Below are positions 6,282 to 7,424 of a stretch of 7,424 nt of DNA, in pieces. Source of the DNA: Roseomonas sp. (GTDB taxonomy: Bacteria; Pseudomonadota; Alphaproteobacteria; Acetobacterales; Acetobacteraceae); the NCBI GenBank assembly GCA_020249415.1, contig JADCFR010000057.1, forward strand, positions 1 through 7,424, written 5' to 3'. Position numbers and translations under genes: made by a program. Numbering within the stretch: the stretch's first letter is position 1; each line of letters begins with the position of its first letter. The notes under the pieces were generated by a model that was not told the origin of the DNA, searched no databases, and saw only the letters and a list, made by a program, of their open reading frames with translations.

Positions 6282-6476
6282 ATGGCCCCGATCGAGGAAG
6301 AAGAGAGGCCCCGGCGCGCGCCGCGCTTCCAGCCCATGGTATTCGACGGCTGGGATGTGGCGCAACTCCGGGAGTATATCGAGGCTTTGCAGGCCGAAAT
6401 CAGCCGGGCCGAGGCAGCGATAAGCGCGCGGGACGCCCAACGTGCCGCGGCGGAGGCGTTTTTTCGGAAAGGGTGA
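6282..6476 (+). CDS. DUF1192 family small protein
   Basis: A 64-residue protein of the DUF1192 family, common in alphaproteobacteria and of unknown function. After an acidic/basic start (EEEERPRRAPRFQP, residues 5-18) it has the family core VAQLREYIEALQAEISRAEAAISARDAQRAAAEAFF (26-61), one long amphipathic helix likely to form a coiled coil. The C-terminal AAAEAFFR is typical. It is divergent from trcR and ends 2 bases before a strong hairpin shared with the convergent heat-shock gene. Confidence 0.85.
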   Translation: MAPIEEEERPRRAPRFQPMVFDGWDVAQLREYIEALQAEISRAEAAISARDAQRAAAEAFFRKG

Positions 6477-6477
6477 G

Positions 6478-6501
6478 GCCCCGCCCGTTGCCGGGCGGGG
6501 C
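6478..6501. terminator. GC-rich hairpin between convergent genes, probable bidirectional terminator
   Basis: Perfect 10-pair stem GCCCCGCCCG / CGGGCGGGGC with the loop TTGC, placed between the DUF1192 stop (6476) and the heat-shock gene stop (6512). Neither side has a proper T-run directly after the stem, so it may end transcripts weakly or mainly protect 3' ends. Confidence 0.6.
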
Positions 6502-6511
6502 AGGGTTAAAA

Positions 6512-6976
6512 TCACGCCGCCTGGGGTGCCGCTTCCGGCAGGGCCGCCGGGCGGCTTGCCTGCACCGGGATCTGCCGCGGCTTCAGCGCTTCCGGCACTT
6601 CATGGCGGAGCGCGATATGCAGCAAGCCGTTTTCAAGCTTGGCACCGCTCACCACAATATGATCCGCCAGCACGAAGCGGCGTTCAAAGCCTCGGCCGGC
6701 AATGCCGCGATGCAGGAAGCGGCGGGTTTCATCCGGCGCGGCCTGGGCACGGCCCACCACTGTCAGCGTGTTCTGATGGGCGGTGATGTCGAGATCAGCC
6801 TCGGCAAAACCGGCCACCGCCATGGTCAGCACATAGCTGACATCGCTGGTCTTTTCGATATTATAGGGCGGGTAACCCCCGGCATCGGCGCCAGTCCGGG
6901 CCGTATCCATCAGCCGCGCCAGGCGATCAAAGCCAATGGCGGTGCGGAACAGGGGGGAGAAATCAATAGCGTTCAT
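6512..6976 (-). CDS. Hsp20 / IbpA-like small heat-shock protein
   Basis: An ATP-independent chaperone of 154 residues that holds unfolding proteins for refolding by DnaK/ClpB. The N-terminus MNAIDFSPLFRTAIGFDRL and YPPYNIE (35-41) are typical of the IbpA class. The alpha-crystallin domain spans ~37-125: VLTMAVAGF (49-57), LTVVGR (71-76), HRGIAGRGFERRFVLADHI (89-107) and the end motif LENGLLHIAL (114-123). The C-terminal tail is Ala/Pro-rich with KPRQIPV (132-138), which matches the I-x-V type assembly motif. I chose the start at 6976; the frame stays open further upstream but the residues there are not family-like and cover the leader. It has an AAGGAG ribosome site that is paired in a ROSE-type hairpin. 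Confidence 0.93.
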   Translation of the reverse strand: MNAIDFSPLFRTAIGFDRLARLMDTARTGADAGGYPPYNIEKTSDVSYVLTMAVAGFAEADLDITAHQNTLTVVGRAQAAPDETRRFLHRGIAGRGFERRFVLADHIVVSGAKLENGLLHIALRHEVPEALKPRQIPVQASRPAALPEAAPQAA

Positions 6977-6981
6977 AGCAG

Positions 6982-7007
6982 GGACACTCCTTCGCAAAGC
7001 AAGGTCC
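6982..7007 (-). promoter_or_regulatory. ROSE-type RNA thermometer, 3' hairpin
   Basis: In the transcript, GGAC (7007-7004) pairs with GUCC (6985-6982). Inside that, CUUGCUU (7003-6997) pairs with the Shine-Dalgarno AAGGAG (6992-6987): C-G, U-A, U-G, bulged G7000, C-G, U-A, U-A, closed by the loop UGCG. U6986 is unpaired. The U-U/C-G-C-U motif opposite the ribosome site, with an extra G, is the hallmark of ROSE elements upstream of alphaproteobacterial small heat-shock genes. They melt on warming to allow translation. The start codon is 5 bases past the hairpin. Upstream leader hairpins such as 7035-7053 fit the multi-hairpin layout. Confidence 0.8.
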
Positions 7008-7034
7008 GTTGAGGCCAGCGAACTCATCCCGAAT

Positions 7035-7053
7035 TGCCCCCATCTGGGCGGCA
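7035..7053 (-). other. Upstream leader hairpin of the heat-shock gene
   Basis: TGCC-G-CCC (7053-7046) pairs with GGG-GGCA (7041-7035) around the loop AGAT, with one bulged G, in the minus-strand leader. It is probably one of the 5' stem-loops of the ROSE leader, which usually hold the RNA in register without responding to temperature. Confidence 0.45.
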
Positions 7054-7101
7054 GAGGATTAATCCGCACCGGGGGCCCGAATGGCGCCCCTGGTAACGCT
7101 G

Positions 7102-7130
7102 AAATGGAAATAGCCCGCCAGCCAATCAAG
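7102..7130 (-). promoter_or_regulatory. Candidate sigma-32 heat-shock promoter of the Hsp20 gene
   Basis: On the minus strand CTTGATT (7130-7124) and TTCCATTT (7109-7102) are 14 bases apart. This resembles the sigma-32 pattern CTTGAAA and CCCCATNT, with five of seven matches and all but the first two positions of the -10. The transcript would start near 7095, giving a leader of about 119 bases, which suits a ROSE element. The -35 box is the loop of an imperfect inverted repeat (7113-7140). Confidence 0.4.
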
Positions 7131-7140
7131 GGCTGCGGGC
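7113..7140. repeat. Imperfect inverted repeat around the candidate -35 box
   Basis: GCCCGC-C-AGCC (7113-7123) and GGCT-GCGGGC (7131-7140) pair over 10 bases with one bulge, leaving AATCAAG (the candidate -35 on the minus strand) as a 7-base loop. It could be an operator or a second transcript end for rpmE. Confidence 0.4.
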
Positions 7141-7158
7141 CAAAAAATCCATCTTGTG

Positions 7159-7182
7159 AAAAAGGGCCGAGACCTGCGGCCC
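7159..7182 (-). terminator. rpmE: Rho-independent terminator of rpmE
   Basis: On the minus strand GGGCCG (7182-7177), the loop CAGGTCT and CGGCCC (7169-7164) are followed at once by TTTTT (7163-7159). It starts 14 bases after the rpmE stop codon and separates rpmE from the heat-shock gene, which therefore needs its own promoter. Confidence 0.88.
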
Positions 7183-7196
7183 AGCGTTGCTCAATC

Positions 7197-7421
7197 CTAC
7201 TTGCGCGCACCAATACCGGCGAAGCGCTTGTTGAACTTCGCGATCTGCCCGCCGGTATCAATAATGCGCTGCTGGCCGGTCCAGGCCGGGTGCGATTTCG
7301 GGTCAATATCCAAGCGAATGGTATCGCCCGGCTTGCCGTAGCAGGAGCGGGTCTTGTACTCGGTCCCGTCGGTCATGATGATGTTGATCTCATGATAATC
7401 GGGATGGATATCGGACTTCAT
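7197..7421 (-). CDS. rpmE: 50S ribosomal protein L31 (bL31)
   Basis: Large-subunit ribosomal protein of 74 residues that helps bridge the two subunits. The N-terminus [22 protein letters not shown] and the core [20 protein letters not shown] (32-51) are characteristic, as is the end FNKRFAG (63-69). It has a single Cys (27) and lacks the paired Cys residues of the zinc-binding form, so it is a zinc-independent type, as is usual in this group. The gene is complete, with its start 3 bases from the window edge; its ribosome site and promoter are outside. A strong terminator follows. Confidence 0.96.
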   Translation of the reverse strand: MKSDIHPDYHEINIIMTDGTEYKTRSCYGKPGDTIRLDIDPKSHPAWTGQQRIIDTGGQIAKFNKRFAGIGARK

Positions 7422-7424
7422 GGC

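Noticed and set aside
6977..7306. Longer N-terminus for the Hsp20 protein, starting at 7306 on the minus strand
   Set aside because: The extension has no family similarity, overlaps rpmE and its terminator, and covers the ROSE leader and a good ribosome site for the start at 6976.

Overview
The window is a GC-rich, densely coded stretch of a chromosome from an alphaproteobacterium. A DUF1013/TrcR-family regulator, a DUF1192 protein, two YdcH/DUF465 proteins beside purE-purK and an alphaproteobacterial-style L31 all point that way. Rhodospirillales, perhaps Acetobacteraceae, is my guess from protein style; no rRNA or other decisive marker is present. There are eleven credible protein genes, ten complete and one cut by the left edge. 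No tRNA, rRNA, CRISPR, transposase or phage gene was seen.

Layout, left to right. (1) 1-2217, plus strand: two adjacent permease genes of a Mn/Zn/Fe-type ABC importer. The first carries a cytoplasmic DtxR-like metal-sensor domain at its C-terminus and ends inside a structured repeat. (2) 2204-3319, minus: an outer-membrane beta-barrel protein with an OmpA peptidoglycan-binding domain, convergent with and overlapping the second permease by 14 bases. (3) 3375-5211, minus: a small DUF465 gene, purE and purK in one tight operon (purine synthesis, AIR to CAIR). (4) 5329-5532, plus: a second DUF465 gene, divergent from the first, ending inside a second copy of the repeat. (5) 5623-6174, minus: trcR, with a clear sigma-70 promoter. 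(6) 6282-6476, plus: a DUF1192 gene. (7) 6512-6976, minus: an IbpA-like small heat-shock protein with a probable ROSE-type RNA thermometer. (8) 7197-7421, minus: rpmE (L31), followed by a textbook Rho-independent terminator.

Two signals stand out. First, a gap-free repeat of about 103 bases occurs twice in opposite orientation (1174-1276 and 5491-5593; 78 of 103 bases identical by hand count). It folds into two hairpins. In one hairpin two base pairs have changed on both sides between the copies, so pairing is kept. Both copies sit at the 3' end of a gene and supply its last codons and all or part of its stop codon: 34 residues in the metal permease and 13 in the DUF465 protein. Second, the leader of the heat-shock gene ends in a hairpin (6982-7007) in which a UUGCU motif pairs with the Shine-Dalgarno sequence around a bulged G, the hallmark of ROSE thermometers. 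A heat-shock-type promoter candidate lies about 120 bases upstream of the start codon.

The remaining genes are housekeeping: metal uptake, purine synthesis, envelope anchoring, cell-cycle regulation, protein folding and translation. They are separated by short intergenic regions, all below 300 bases.
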